From positions 1 through 64,000 of the forward strand of contig JAFWOT010000002.1 of NCBI GenBank assembly GCA_017509785.1: 64,000 nt of DNA. Direction: 5' to 3'. Origin of the DNA: Clostridia bacterium. GTDB lineage: Bacteria > Bacillota > Clostridia > Christensenellales > CAG-138. Within the stretch, counting starts at the first letter, position 1; each line of letters begins with the position of its first letter. Below the pieces are notes generated by a model that was given only the letters and a program-made list of their open reading frames with translations, did not search any database and was not told the origin of the DNA. Below, in pieces: positions 52,371 through 60,788 of this stretch. The position numbers were made by a program, and so were the translations under genes.

Positions 52371-54722
52371 TCAGAAGTTTTCGGACTCCTCGTCGTAGCC
52401 GCAGGGGATGAACATCTTTATGAGCTGAGCGATCCTGTCGGCCTTTTCCTCATGCGCAAGATGACCTGCGTTCCTCACGAGGGTGTAATTCACCTTCGGC
52501 ATCACGGCGCGGAACATGTTCGCCATATCGGTCGGGTGCCATTTATCCTCGTTTCCCCAGAGGAGCATGGTGTCCGCGTTAACGTCGCGCAGGGAGTGGA
52601 TGACCTCCTCGTCATCGTAATTGGCGACGCACGCCCTTATGACACGCTTCGTTTCGGGCGAGGCGATCGGCTTATAGTATTCCTCTATGAGGTCGTCCGT
52701 ATGGTGGGTGAGGTCGAAGAAGCACTCCGCGAGCATCTTCTTCACGCTCTTGTAGCTCAGCATCCTCGCGGCGATCCCGCCGAAGAGACGGTTGTCGATG
52801 GAGCGGATCGAGGAGGGCATCTCGGGCGTTATGCCGCCCGGGGAGAGAAGCACCACCTTGCCGCATTTTTCGGGGTAACGCTTGGCAAAATCGATCACGT
52901 ATCCCGCCCCCATCGAAAAGCCGAATATGTGAGCCGTCTCCATGCCCATGGCTTCCATGAACCTTGCTATGAAATCGCCCATCTCGCGGATCGTGTAGTT
53001 GAAATAGTAGGGCTTCTCGGAATAACCGAACCCGACCATATCGACCGCCGTTACGCGGAACTTGGAGCTGAGCCTCGGAATGAGCTCCCTGTAAGTGTAA
53101 AGGGACTGACCTATCGAGTGGATGAGGAGAATATCCTCGCCCTTGCCCTCGCGCATGTAATGGATCTTCGCCGTTTCGTTCTTCGCGTTTATGGTCCTCA
53201 CCGAAAGGCGCCTGCGCTCCGCCTCCGCGGAGCTCTGATCTGCGTCCTCCTCGGCCGCGTCGCGGGCGGCGATATCCTCCTCGAGCTGATCGGCGAGTAT
53301 CTTCAATTCGGTTGAGAGGCGCTCGCAGATGTTCTTCTGGGTCCTGCGGTCGCGCTCCGCCATCTGATAGGAGCTGTTTATTGAATCGAATGCCGCCTTG
53401 TGGGTGTTGTAGAAGCTTTCGCTCCTCTGCATCACGGAGCGGTTCTCTTCCATGACGGCCCTCGCTTTTTCCATCTCTTCCCTTGCGTACGCCGTCGCCG
53501 CGCGCCTGCGCTCAACGTCCGATTCCGCGTTGAGGAGAGCCTTCTTCGAATCGACGAGCCCCGCCTCGCGGCTCCTCACGTCGCGGACGGAGGATTCGAG
53601 ATCGCTCTGGGATTTTTCGAAGCTGGTGCTTAAAGAGGAGTACCTCGCCTGCGCCTCGGAAGCCCGTGAAGCCGCGGCAGCGGATTTCGCGCGCAGATCG
53701 TCGAGCTCCGCCTTGGCTACGTTCATCAGCTCATAGACCTTGTTGTAATTGATCTCCGCCCTCGAATGGGATTCCTCGGCGGCGTCGAGCTCATCCTCGG
53801 CGGCGGCCCTTGCGGCGTGGGCGTTATCCACCCTGATGTTGGAAGCGTCGAGCCTCGCCTTCAGTGAGGCGGCCTTCGCTTTGAGGGATTCTATATCGCT
53901 CCTCGAGGATTCCTTTATGAGATTCTCGGTTGAGGCCAGCGACTCCGTGACGGAGACCTGATCGGAAGAAGCCTTCGCGCATTCCTTATTCGCGGCGGCG
54001 ACAGCCTTCTGGCAGTCGGAAAGCTTCTTGGATTCCTTTTTCAATATGGCGAGGAGCTGGGCCGTCCTGTCGGAAAGCTCGGTGTATTTTTCATTCTGCT
54101 CGGCTTCGAGCCTCGCCGCCTCGCGCGCGTCGTTCCTCGCGTTCTCGGAAAGGACCTTCGCTTCCGCGGCCTCCCCGCGGGTGGAGGAGAGGAGCCCTTC
54201 GTGACGGGAGCCCTCCTGCTTGGCGTTCTGAAGAGCGCTCTCCGCTCCGCTGAAATTCGCCCTGCAGTCGTTCAAAACGAGGTTTGCAGTGCGCTCCGCC
54301 TCGACCGCCGCGTTATATGCTTCCTCCATGCGCTCGAAGGATTCGCGCTTGGAGTTGTAGATGCTGTTGTTTTCGTTGTATTCGGCCTGCGCCGCCTCGA
54401 AAGAGGAACGCTTTTCATCGAGCTCGGGCTGCATCGCCTTCTGCTGGGAGATTATCTCCTCGAGCACGGAATTGGCTTCCTCAAGCTCCTCCTCCTTGAG
54501 GGAGTGGAGCTTCTCGGTGTTCTTCACCCTGTCCCTCGCCTTTGAGGCGATGCGGGCTTTGTTTTCGGCAAGGCTCTTCGCGCTGTTGGCGGCCGTGCGG
54601 TCACGGTTCACCTCGCGCACCTCGCTCCTCTCGATCGGAAGCTCAGATGGAAGCACCACGGTGACGTACTCGCCCGTATGCTCGTTGTTCATAAACTTCT
54701 TTACTTCGAGTGAAAGATTCAT
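52371..54722 (-). CDS. Giant coiled coil fused to an alpha/beta hydrolase
   Basis: 783 residues. After about 40 residues of mixed sequence, residues about 40-505 are Ala/Glu/Lys/Ser-rich and almost proline-free, predicted long coiled coil (e.g. AAASLKARLDASNIRVDNAH). From about 509 a complete alpha/beta hydrolase follows: LLIHSIGQSLYTYRELIP (oxyanion loop, His535), VDMVGFGYSEKPY, nucleophile elbow IFGFSMGAGYV (Ser603), acid in LLWGNEDKWHP (Asp726) and RNAGHLAHEE (His754). No signal peptide or membrane helix, so it is probably cytoplasmic. The substrate is unknown. ATG at 54722 with AAGGGAG upstream. The gene fills the place normally held by dnaA, upstream of dnaN. Confidence 0.85.
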   Translation of the reverse strand: MNLSLEVKKFMNNEHTGEYVTVVLPSELPIERSEVREVNRDRTAANSAKSLAENKARIASKARDRVKNTEKLHSLKEEELEEANSVLEEIISQQKAMQPELDEKRSSFEAAQAEYNENNSIYNSKRESFERMEEAYNAAVEAERTANLVLNDCRANFSGAESALQNAKQEGSRHEGLLSSTRGEAAEAKVLSENARNDAREAARLEAEQNEKYTELSDRTAQLLAILKKESKKLSDCQKAVAAANKECAKASSDQVSVTESLASTENLIKESSRSDIESLKAKAASLKARLDASNIRVDNAHAARAAAEDELDAAEESHSRAEINYNKVYELMNVAKAELDDLRAKSAAAASRASEAQARYSSLSTSFEKSQSDLESSVRDVRSREAGLVDSKKALLNAESDVERRRAATAYAREEMEKARAVMEENRSVMQRSESFYNTHKAAFDSINSSYQMAERDRRTQKNICERLSTELKILADQLEEDIAARDAAEEDADQSSAEAERRRLSVRTINAKNETAKIHYMREGKGEDILLIHSIGQSLYTYRELIPRLSSKFRVTAVDMVGFGYSEKPYYFNYTIREMGDFIARFMEAMGMETAHIFGFSMGAGYVIDFAKRYPEKCGKVVLLSPGGITPEMPSSIRSIDNRLFGGIAARMLSYKSVKKMLAECFFDLTHHTDDLIEEYYKPIASPETKRVIRACVANYDDEEVIHSLRDVNADTMLLWGNEDKWHPTDMANMFRAVMPKVNYTLVRNAGHLAHEEKADRIAQLIKMFIPCGYDEESENF

Positions 54723-54880
54723 ACAGATCTCCCTTCTATGCTTTAACCGTTGATAGGAAAATTACTTTTTTGTGAGGGAAACAAAGCCTGCCTGCGCATG
54801 CTTATATCCCATCATTTTATTTTAACCAATTTCAGCCGTACTTGCAAGACCTTTTTTGTATTTTTGGATAAAAACCCGTT

Positions 54881-54909
54881 TTGACAAGCATATGCGTTTC
54901 TGATACAAT
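54881..54909 (+). promoter_or_regulatory. Sigma-A promoter of the histidine kinase
   Basis: TTGACA, 17 bp, TACAAT, 27 bp before the ATG at 54937: near-perfect consensus. Confidence 0.8.
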
Positions 54910-54936
54910 ATTTTAAAACCCGAATCGGAGATATCT

Positions 54937-56124
54937 ATGGACAAACGCTTTCGATCCTTTGCATTCATAGTCTACGTGATAGCCCTTGCTCTTACGGCGA
55001 CGGTCTCCGCCGCCTCGGTCATGCTCGGCCTGCCGCACGTGTGGATGCTCGCCGCGGTCGGCGGCACGGTGCTCCTCTGCGCCGCCTGCCTTTACTTCTT
55101 CTCCTCCTCCCTAATGAAGGCGGAAAAGGAATATCACGGCGCGGATTACGCCGCCATGATAGACAGCATCACGGCGGGCATAATCGTTTTCGACGGCAAC
55201 TCCCGCGTCTATACCGTCAGCGAGGACGCGCGCGGCTATCTCGGCCTGCCGGATAACGCGATAGGCATATATAAGACCGACGCCATCACGGATGAGGAGC
55301 TGCTCCGCTGCATCTCCCTTGCGGAAAAGGGGGAAAGCAGCCTCACCGAATTCACCTGCAGGTCGAAGACGCTGCGCGTGCTCGTGGATCCCGTCATATT
55401 CAGCGGGCAGATAGTCGGCACGATGATGCTCCTTCTCGATATGGGCGAACAGCTCACCCTCCGCAGGATGCGCCGCGAATTCACGGCGAACGTCAGCCAC
55501 GAACTGAAGACTCCGCTGACCTCCATCTCCGGCTACGCGGAGATGATAGCGACCGGCCTTGCCGACCCGAAGGACGTGCCCGGCTTCGCCGCGAGGATAC
55601 AGAAGGAATCGAAGCGTCTGCTCGCCCTCATCGGGGATATAATAAGGCTCTCGAGCCTTGACGAGGGCGCCCCCGAAAGCGACAGCGAGGAGGTCGACCT
55701 CGCGCAGGTCGCCGACGAATGCCGCGACGTGCTTTTAAAATCGGCGGAGGATCATTCCGTCGACCTCATTCTCGATACCGAGGAGCTCATAGTCAACGGC
55801 TCCCGGAGCCTGCTGAACGAGCTCATCTACAATCTCATGGACAACGCCATCCGCTATAATAAGGAAGGCGGCTCCGTAACGGTCAAGACCCGCGGCCGCA
55901 CCCTCACCGTGAGCGATACGGGCATCGGAATCCCCGAGGAGCATCGCGATCACGTATTCGAGAGGTTCTACCGGGTGGATAAATCCCGCTCAAAGGAGAC
56001 CGGCGGCACGGGGCTCGGGCTCGCGATAGTCAAGCACGTCGCCGAAAGATACGGCGCGGCGATAGGCATAGAGAGCGAGGTCGGCGTCGGCACCTCGATA
56101 AGCGTTGAGTTCCCCGCGGACTGA
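54937..56124 (+). CDS. PhoR-like sensor histidine kinase (orphan)
   Basis: 395 residues. Two membrane helices close together (about 8-30 and 35-56) with almost no extracellular loop; a PAS domain about 70-170 (SITAGIIVFDGNSRVYTVSE). HisKA motif NVSHELKTPLTSISGYAEM (phospho-His188); N box LIYNLMDNAIRYNKEGG; G1 VSDTGIGIPEEH; F box FERFYRVDKSRS; G2 GGTGLGLAIVKH. The signal is probably intramembrane or cytoplasmic. No response regulator gene is next to it, contrary to the usual phoP-phoR pair. A dockerin gene follows after 112 bp. Confidence 0.93.
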   Translation: MDKRFRSFAFIVYVIALALTATVSAASVMLGLPHVWMLAAVGGTVLLCAACLYFFSSSLMKAEKEYHGADYAAMIDSITAGIIVFDGNSRVYTVSEDARGYLGLPDNAIGIYKTDAITDEELLRCISLAEKGESSLTEFTCRSKTLRVLVDPVIFSGQIVGTMMLLLDMGEQLTLRRMRREFTANVSHELKTPLTSISGYAEMIATGLADPKDVPGFAARIQKESKRLLALIGDIIRLSSLDEGAPESDSEEVDLAQVADECRDVLLKSAEDHSVDLILDTEELIVNGSRSLLNELIYNLMDNAIRYNKEGGSVTVKTRGRTLTVSDTGIGIPEEHRDHVFERFYRVDKSRSKETGGTGLGLAIVKHVAERYGAAIGIESEVGVGTSISVEFPAD

Positions 56125-56236
56125 GATAATATATTGTGACAGTTTAGGATATTCTCTTTCACGAAGGAAGGATTTGTGATATTATTATGCTGTTAGAATA
56201 TGTTTTCCCCGGAAGTGGGAGAGGAAAGGATTTAAC

Positions 56237-57295
56237 ATGAAGAAATTTACAGCGGTTCTGATGGCTGTGATAATGGCCGCGGCGTTCGTGCCCGCGGCGT
56301 TCGCAGGGGCCGTTTCCGCGGAGGACGTTTCCGTGACCTACACGGGCGCCACCGTAAACGCCGCCAATCTCAGCGTCGGCAACACATTCTATTTCACCCT
56401 TGACGTTTCCGCGAACTCCAGGATGTGGAGCGGCCACTGGTATATAGACTACCCCGAGCAGTTCGTGACCCCCACGGCCTGTTCAACCACGTGGTCCGGC
56501 GGCGTCATCTACCAGATCAACCAGTCCATCGCCAACGACAACCAGACCTCTGACATGCCCAACTTCATCTACAGGCTCGAGTATGAGGGCCAGACGGGCA
56601 ACAACCCCTACGGCGAGGCGGGCAACATGTATTCCGATATAGGCATGTACCTCACCTCCTTCGATTTCGGCGGCATGAACGCCGGCGGCAGCATGGCGAG
56701 GTTCCGCTTCCGCATCGACGCGATCCCCTCCACCTCCATCTGCAGCCACGATTCCAACGGCTATTATCTCGAGTTCCCCATCATCGTCAGGGAGAGCCGC
56801 TACTGGGTCCCCAATACGCAGATCGCGCCCGACGTCGATTACTACAGGGATCATGAGCAGGTCAACGTCGTAAACGGCAAGGTGTATTTCAACGCCGTCA
56901 CCGCGACGGTCCACACCGTCACCTTCTACGATTATGACGGGCACGTCGTTTCCACCCAGCAGGTCCAGCACGGCCTCTCCGCCACGGCGCCCACCCTCCC
57001 GCAGACGATAAGCAACTCCAACGGCGTCTACCGCTTCTTCGGATGGGACGTCGATTACACTAACGTGACCGCGAATCTTTCCGTGCATCCCGTTTACGTG
57101 CTCGTCGGCGATACCGACCTCAACGGCACGGTCAACGCGCTCGACGCTCTCCTTGCGATGCGAAAGGTCATGAACCTCACGAACCTCACCGACAAGCAGA
57201 TATTCGCCGGCAACGTCGATAACGACTCCAACCTCACCACTAACGACGCGCTCATGATAATGCGCTTCGCCATGAACCTCATCGATACGTTCTGA
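56237..57295 (+). CDS. Secreted cohesin-like / InlB-repeat / dockerin protein
   Basis: 352 residues. Signal peptide ending AAAFVPAAFAG (about 24). A beta-rich N-terminal domain (about 30-215, FYFTLDVSANSRMWSGHWY, FDFGGMNAGGSMARFRFRID) is reminiscent of cohesin-type Ig-like domains. One InlB B-repeat follows (about 228-290, VTFYDYDGHVVSTQQVQHG). A C-terminal dockerin has GDTDLNGTVNALDALLAMRK and NVDNDSNLTTNDALMIMRF. It is presumably a cell-surface or extracellular scaffold or adhesin. The cohesin assignment is by pattern only. RBS GGAAAGGA. A strong terminator follows. Confidence 0.8.
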   Translation: MKKFTAVLMAVIMAAAFVPAAFAGAVSAEDVSVTYTGATVNAANLSVGNTFYFTLDVSANSRMWSGHWYIDYPEQFVTPTACSTTWSGGVIYQINQSIANDNQTSDMPNFIYRLEYEGQTGNNPYGEAGNMYSDIGMYLTSFDFGGMNAGGSMARFRFRIDAIPSTSICSHDSNGYYLEFPIIVRESRYWVPNTQIAPDVDYYRDHEQVNVVNGKVYFNAVTATVHTVTFYDYDGHVVSTQQVQHGLSATAPTLPQTISNSNGVYRFFGWDVDYTNVTANLSVHPVYVLVGDTDLNGTVNALDALLAMRKVMNLTNLTDKQIFAGNVDNDSNLTTNDALMIMRFAMNLIDTF

Positions 57296-57318
57296 GGATC
57301 CCGCCGGAATATAAACCA

Positions 57319-57345
57319 ACTCCCCGCGCCTGCGGGGAGTTTTCG
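57319..57345 (+). terminator. Terminator after the dockerin protein gene
   Basis: ACTCCCCGC, loop GCCT, GCGGGGAGT then TTTCGTTTG. Confidence 0.78.
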
Positions 57346-57374
57346 TTTGCCTCTGTATTCCGGTTTGTCCGGTG

Positions 57375-58733
57375 TTATTCCGCCAGGGCGAGCATCGCGT
57401 CGGCGATCATGTGAGCGTCGAACATGAGATCGTCCAGCGATATCAGCTCGTTGGGCATATGCACGGGGGAGGGGTGGCCGGGAATCTCGCAGCCGAAAGC
57501 GACGACGTTATCGAACGCCCTCGCGTAGGTGCCTCCGCCTATCGCGAGCGGGGCGGGACGCTCGCCTGTGCGGGCGGCGTAAACGTCAAGGAGCTTTGAA
57601 ACGAGCTCGCTCTCCGCGGGGACGAAGAGCCCGTGCTGCGCGTGCTCGTGGGTTATCGGCATGCCGAGAGCCTCGGTCTCCGCCTTTTTGACCTCTTCCG
57701 CGGAGAGGGAGATGGGGTGGCGGACGTCGATCTTGAAATCGACTATGCCGTTTTCGTTCCATTCGAGCACGCCGGGGTTGAGCGTCAGCCTGCCGGAAGC
57801 GTCCATCACGTCAAGGCCCATGCTCTCGCCGTGCAGGCCCATCCCGAGGGCCCTGTGCATATTGGCGATCATCTCGCCGTCGGCGCCTTCGAGACCGAGC
57901 AGATCCAGCACGGTGAACGCCGCCTGAATGGAGTTGAAGCCCGCCTCGGGCATGGAGGCGTGCGCGTCGAGCCCTATCACGGTGAAGGAGGAGCCGCCTT
58001 CGGCTTCCTCTGTCTCAAACTTAAAATCGGAAAGCGCCGCCCTGTCGACCGCCGCGCGGAGCCTTTCGGGTGCGCAGGGGATGAAGGCCTCGAGCCTGCC
58101 GGGAACGACGTTCGGCCTCGTGCCGGCCTTCATGCGGACGCGGCTCTCGAAGCGCTTTTCAAACGTGGTGTGGAGTATGCCCTTCTCGGAATTGACGACG
58201 GGGTACTCGCCGTCCGGGGTGAAGCCGAGCGTCGGCGCTTCGCCGTGCTCGCGGTAATAGTCCATACAGCCCCAGCCGGTCTCCTCGTTCGTGCCGAGGA
58301 TCACGCGGATGCGGCGGCGGAGCGGGATACCCGCCTCGCGGATGGCGGCAAGCGCGTATATGGAGGCAAAGGCGGGGCCCTTGTCGTCCAGCACGCCGCG
58401 CCCGTACATGACGCCGTCCTCTATCACGGCCTCATAGGGGGGGTGCTTCCAGCCCGTTCCCTCGGGGACGACGTCCAGGTGGCAGATGACGCCGACCATC
58501 TCCTCGCCCTCGCCGAGCTCGACGCAGCCGACGTAGCCGTCCATATCGGTCGTTTTGAGGCCGAGGGACTTCGCCGTTTCAAGCGCGTGATGAAGAGCGT
58601 CGGAAACGTTCTTTCCGAAGGGCATCCCGGGCAGGGCGGGCGCTTCGGTGCTGGGGATGCGGATGCTCTCCCGCAGGGAAGCGATGAGCTTTTCGCGGTC
58701 GCGCTCGATGATGGAATCAACGATCTTGTTCAT
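57375..58733 (-). CDS. pepV: M20 family dipeptidase (PepV/Sapep type)
   Basis: 452 residues. Zinc ligands in GVICHLDVVPEGTGW (His, then D two residues on) and MYGRGVLDDKGPAFA (bridging Asp); catalytic Glu-Glu in ILGTNEETGWGCMDYY; C-terminal IGGGTYARAFDNVVAFGCE. Cytoplasmic metallo-dipeptidase that cleaves peptides ending the oligopeptide degradation path. Typical length for PepV (about 460). 40 bp downstream of the YitT-like gene; both probably belong to the uppP transcript. Confidence 0.93.
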   Translation of the reverse strand: MNKIVDSIIERDREKLIASLRESIRIPSTEAPALPGMPFGKNVSDALHHALETAKSLGLKTTDMDGYVGCVELGEGEEMVGVICHLDVVPEGTGWKHPPYEAVIEDGVMYGRGVLDDKGPAFASIYALAAIREAGIPLRRRIRVILGTNEETGWGCMDYYREHGEAPTLGFTPDGEYPVVNSEKGILHTTFEKRFESRVRMKAGTRPNVVPGRLEAFIPCAPERLRAAVDRAALSDFKFETEEAEGGSSFTVIGLDAHASMPEAGFNSIQAAFTVLDLLGLEGADGEMIANMHRALGMGLHGESMGLDVMDASGRLTLNPGVLEWNENGIVDFKIDVRHPISLSAEEVKKAETEALGMPITHEHAQHGLFVPAESELVSKLLDVYAARTGERPAPLAIGGGTYARAFDNVVAFGCEIPGHPSPVHMPNELISLDDLMFDAHMIADAMLALAE

Positions 58734-58773
58734 ATCAAAACCTCCAATGAATTATTCGCTTTTTTGAGGCGCG

Positions 58774-59697
58774 TCAGTTGATCGCGCCGAAGCCGCGGCC
58801 GACGACGTCCTGCGTCTCTATTATGGAGAACAGCGCCTTCGGGTCGTGGTCCTTGACTATCTTTTTCAGCTTCGCGAGCTCGGTCGTCTTCACTATGCAG
58901 TAGACGAGCTTTCGGGGCTGACCGGTGTACGCGCCCTCGGCGTGTATGTAAGTGACGCCGCGGCGCATCTCCTGCATTATCTGGGGAGCGATCTCGTCCC
59001 ATTCCTCGCTGATTATGAACACGGTCATGTTGTGGTTGACGCCCCTCAGCGCGAAATTGTAGGCCGTGTTCGTTATGAACATGGACACCATGCTCATCAG
59101 CGCGACCTCTATCCCGTAGGAGGGGATGAGGAAGCTCATTATGACGAGGTTGAATACGATGTTGAACGAGCCCGCCGGTATGGAGAGCTTGTGGTTGAGC
59201 ACGACGGATATGACGTCGATGCCGCCGACGGTCGCCCCCCTCTTGACTACGAAGGCGTTCGTCACGCCGACTATGGCGGAACCGACAATAGCGGAGAGCA
59301 GCGCGTTGTCGCCGAGATTCGACGCCGCCGTGATCTTGTCCATAATGGGGAGCTCGAACATCAGCGAATAGCAGACCGTCGCGAACAGGCTGAAGAGGGT
59401 GAACTTCCAGCCCTGTTGCTTTATGCCGAATATGGCGATGGGTATATTGAGCCCGAGCAGAACCATCCAGCGGGGTATGCCCCAGAGGTAATTGAACAGC
59501 AGCGAAAGACCCGTCACGCCGCCGGAGAGGAAGTGGAAGGGCACGTAAAAATAAGAGAGCACGCAGCACTGCAGAAAGCAGACCGTTGCTATAACGAGAA
59601 GGGTTATCGAATCATGCTTCAGATTGAAGGACTGATCGTACGGATTGAACGGAACGGGAGCCTTCTTCGAAGCTTCGTTTGTGTTTTTGCCGGTCAT
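58774..59697 (-). CDS. YitT family membrane protein (DUF161/DUF2179)
   Basis: 307 residues. Five or six membrane helices (about 30-215): FLSGGVTGLSLLFNYLWG and KRGATVGGIDVISVVLNHKL are the repeated YitT motifs. A C-terminal cytoplasmic DUF2179 domain (about 225-300) contains RRGVTYIHAEGAYTGQPRKL. Function of the family is unknown; a transporter role is suspected. 25 bp downstream of uppP. Confidence 0.92.
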   Translation of the reverse strand: MTGKNTNEASKKAPVPFNPYDQSFNLKHDSITLLVIATVCFLQCCVLSYFYVPFHFLSGGVTGLSLLFNYLWGIPRWMVLLGLNIPIAIFGIKQQGWKFTLFSLFATVCYSLMFELPIMDKITAASNLGDNALLSAIVGSAIVGVTNAFVVKRGATVGGIDVISVVLNHKLSIPAGSFNIVFNLVIMSFLIPSYGIEVALMSMVSMFITNTAYNFALRGVNHNMTVFIISEEWDEIAPQIMQEMRRGVTYIHAEGAYTGQPRKLVYCIVKTTELAKLKKIVKDHDPKALFSIIETQDVVGRGFGAIN

Positions 59698-59722
59698 GGG
59701 ACTCCTTTCGTAAAAACGGCGG

Positions 59723-60529
59723 TCAGAACAGATGCAGCACGAACTGATTGAGGAGCACGAACGCCCCGAGCGCGGCGGTGTAGATAATAAAGCCCTTGAA
59801 GCTCCTCTTCGTGATGAGGCGTATCATGAACCGTATCGCGAAATACCCGGAGACCCCGGCGACTATCATGGCGACGAGCGTCCCGTACCATGAGAAATCC
59901 CCCGTGCCGTTCTTTATAAGATCGGGTATCTCCAGTATCGCCCCGCCGACTATCGCCGGTATCGAGAGCAGGAACGAGAATTCGGCGGCGGACTTCTTTT
60001 TGACTCCGCAGAAGAGCGCGCCCGTTATGGTGGAGCCGGACCTCGAAACGCCGGGCAGTATAGCTATCCCCTGCAGCGCGCCTATTATGACCGGGTGCTG
60101 CCACTTCATCGTATCGGCGGTATAGCGGCGCCTGATATTGCGCTTTGCGAACTCGGCGGCGGTCAGCACGAGCGCCGTGAATATGAAGCAGAAGCCGAGC
60201 AGGCGGAACTCCGTCTCCCCGTCCACGTGGAGGAGCTTCTTCATTATGAGCATCACGACGACGGTGACGGCGGTCGCGGTCACGAGCCAGAGCGTCTTTT
60301 TCTGCAGCGGGCGGCGGATGAGCTCCCATATCTGCTCGCGGTAGACGATGCATACGGCGACGAGCGTCGCCACGTGCAGCAGCACGGTCGAAAGATGCGA
60401 GCCCTCCGTATCCCCGAATATCCTCTGGGCAAGGAGCAGATGCCCGGAGGATGAGATCGGCAGGAACTCGCCGAGCCCCTGCACGAGACCGTAAACGATG
60501 CTCTTCAATATGTCGATGATGATTTCCAT
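59723..60529 (-). CDS. uppP: Undecaprenyl-diphosphate phosphatase
   Basis: 268 residues, about eight membrane helices. GLVQGLGEFLPISSSGHLLL (about 14-33) and LPGVSRSGSTITGALFCGV are the two active-site motifs of the BacA/UppP type. It recycles the C55 lipid carrier of peptidoglycan and contributes bacitracin resistance. A good promoter lies about 40 bp upstream; GGAGG before the ATG. Confidence 0.97.
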   Translation of the reverse strand: MEIIIDILKSIVYGLVQGLGEFLPISSSGHLLLAQRIFGDTEGSHLSTVLLHVATLVAVCIVYREQIWELIRRPLQKKTLWLVTATAVTVVVMLIMKKLLHVDGETEFRLLGFCFIFTALVLTAAEFAKRNIRRRYTADTMKWQHPVIIGALQGIAILPGVSRSGSTITGALFCGVKKKSAAEFSFLLSIPAIVGGAILEIPDLIKNGTGDFSWYGTLVAMIVAGVSGYFAIRFMIRLITKRSFKGFIIYTAALGAFVLLNQFVLHLF

Positions 60530-60563
60530 AAGACCTCCGACAGCTCATTCTTATACAGCCTAT

Positions 60564-60592
60564 ATAGTACCATGATATGCGGTAAATTTCAA
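60564..60592 (-). promoter_or_regulatory. Sigma-A promoter of uppP-yitT-pepV
   Basis: TTGAAA, 17 bp, TACTAT on the minus strand. Confidence 0.7.
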
Positions 60593-60673
60593 GAGGAAAA
60601 CCCGCTTTGGCGCCCCGCGCCGGAGCGCCCCGCGGGGAAATGAAACTATATTTTCAAACCTCCCCTCCGGAGC

Positions 60674-60702
60674 TTGACAAAAACGCGCATTTGGCTTAAA
60701 AT
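60674..60702 (+). promoter_or_regulatory. Sigma-A promoter of the BMP lipoprotein
   Basis: TTGACA, 17 bp, TAAAAT, about 85 bp before the ATG. The rest of the 259-bp gap 60530-60788 holds only this and the divergent uppP promoter; no gene is seen. Confidence 0.75.
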
Positions 60703-60788
60703 GTATGAGTGATATTTTTTTCGCAGCATGGTGGTTTGCCCGCAAAGGTAATACCATGTAAATAAAATTTTCAAAATTGGAGGATCAA

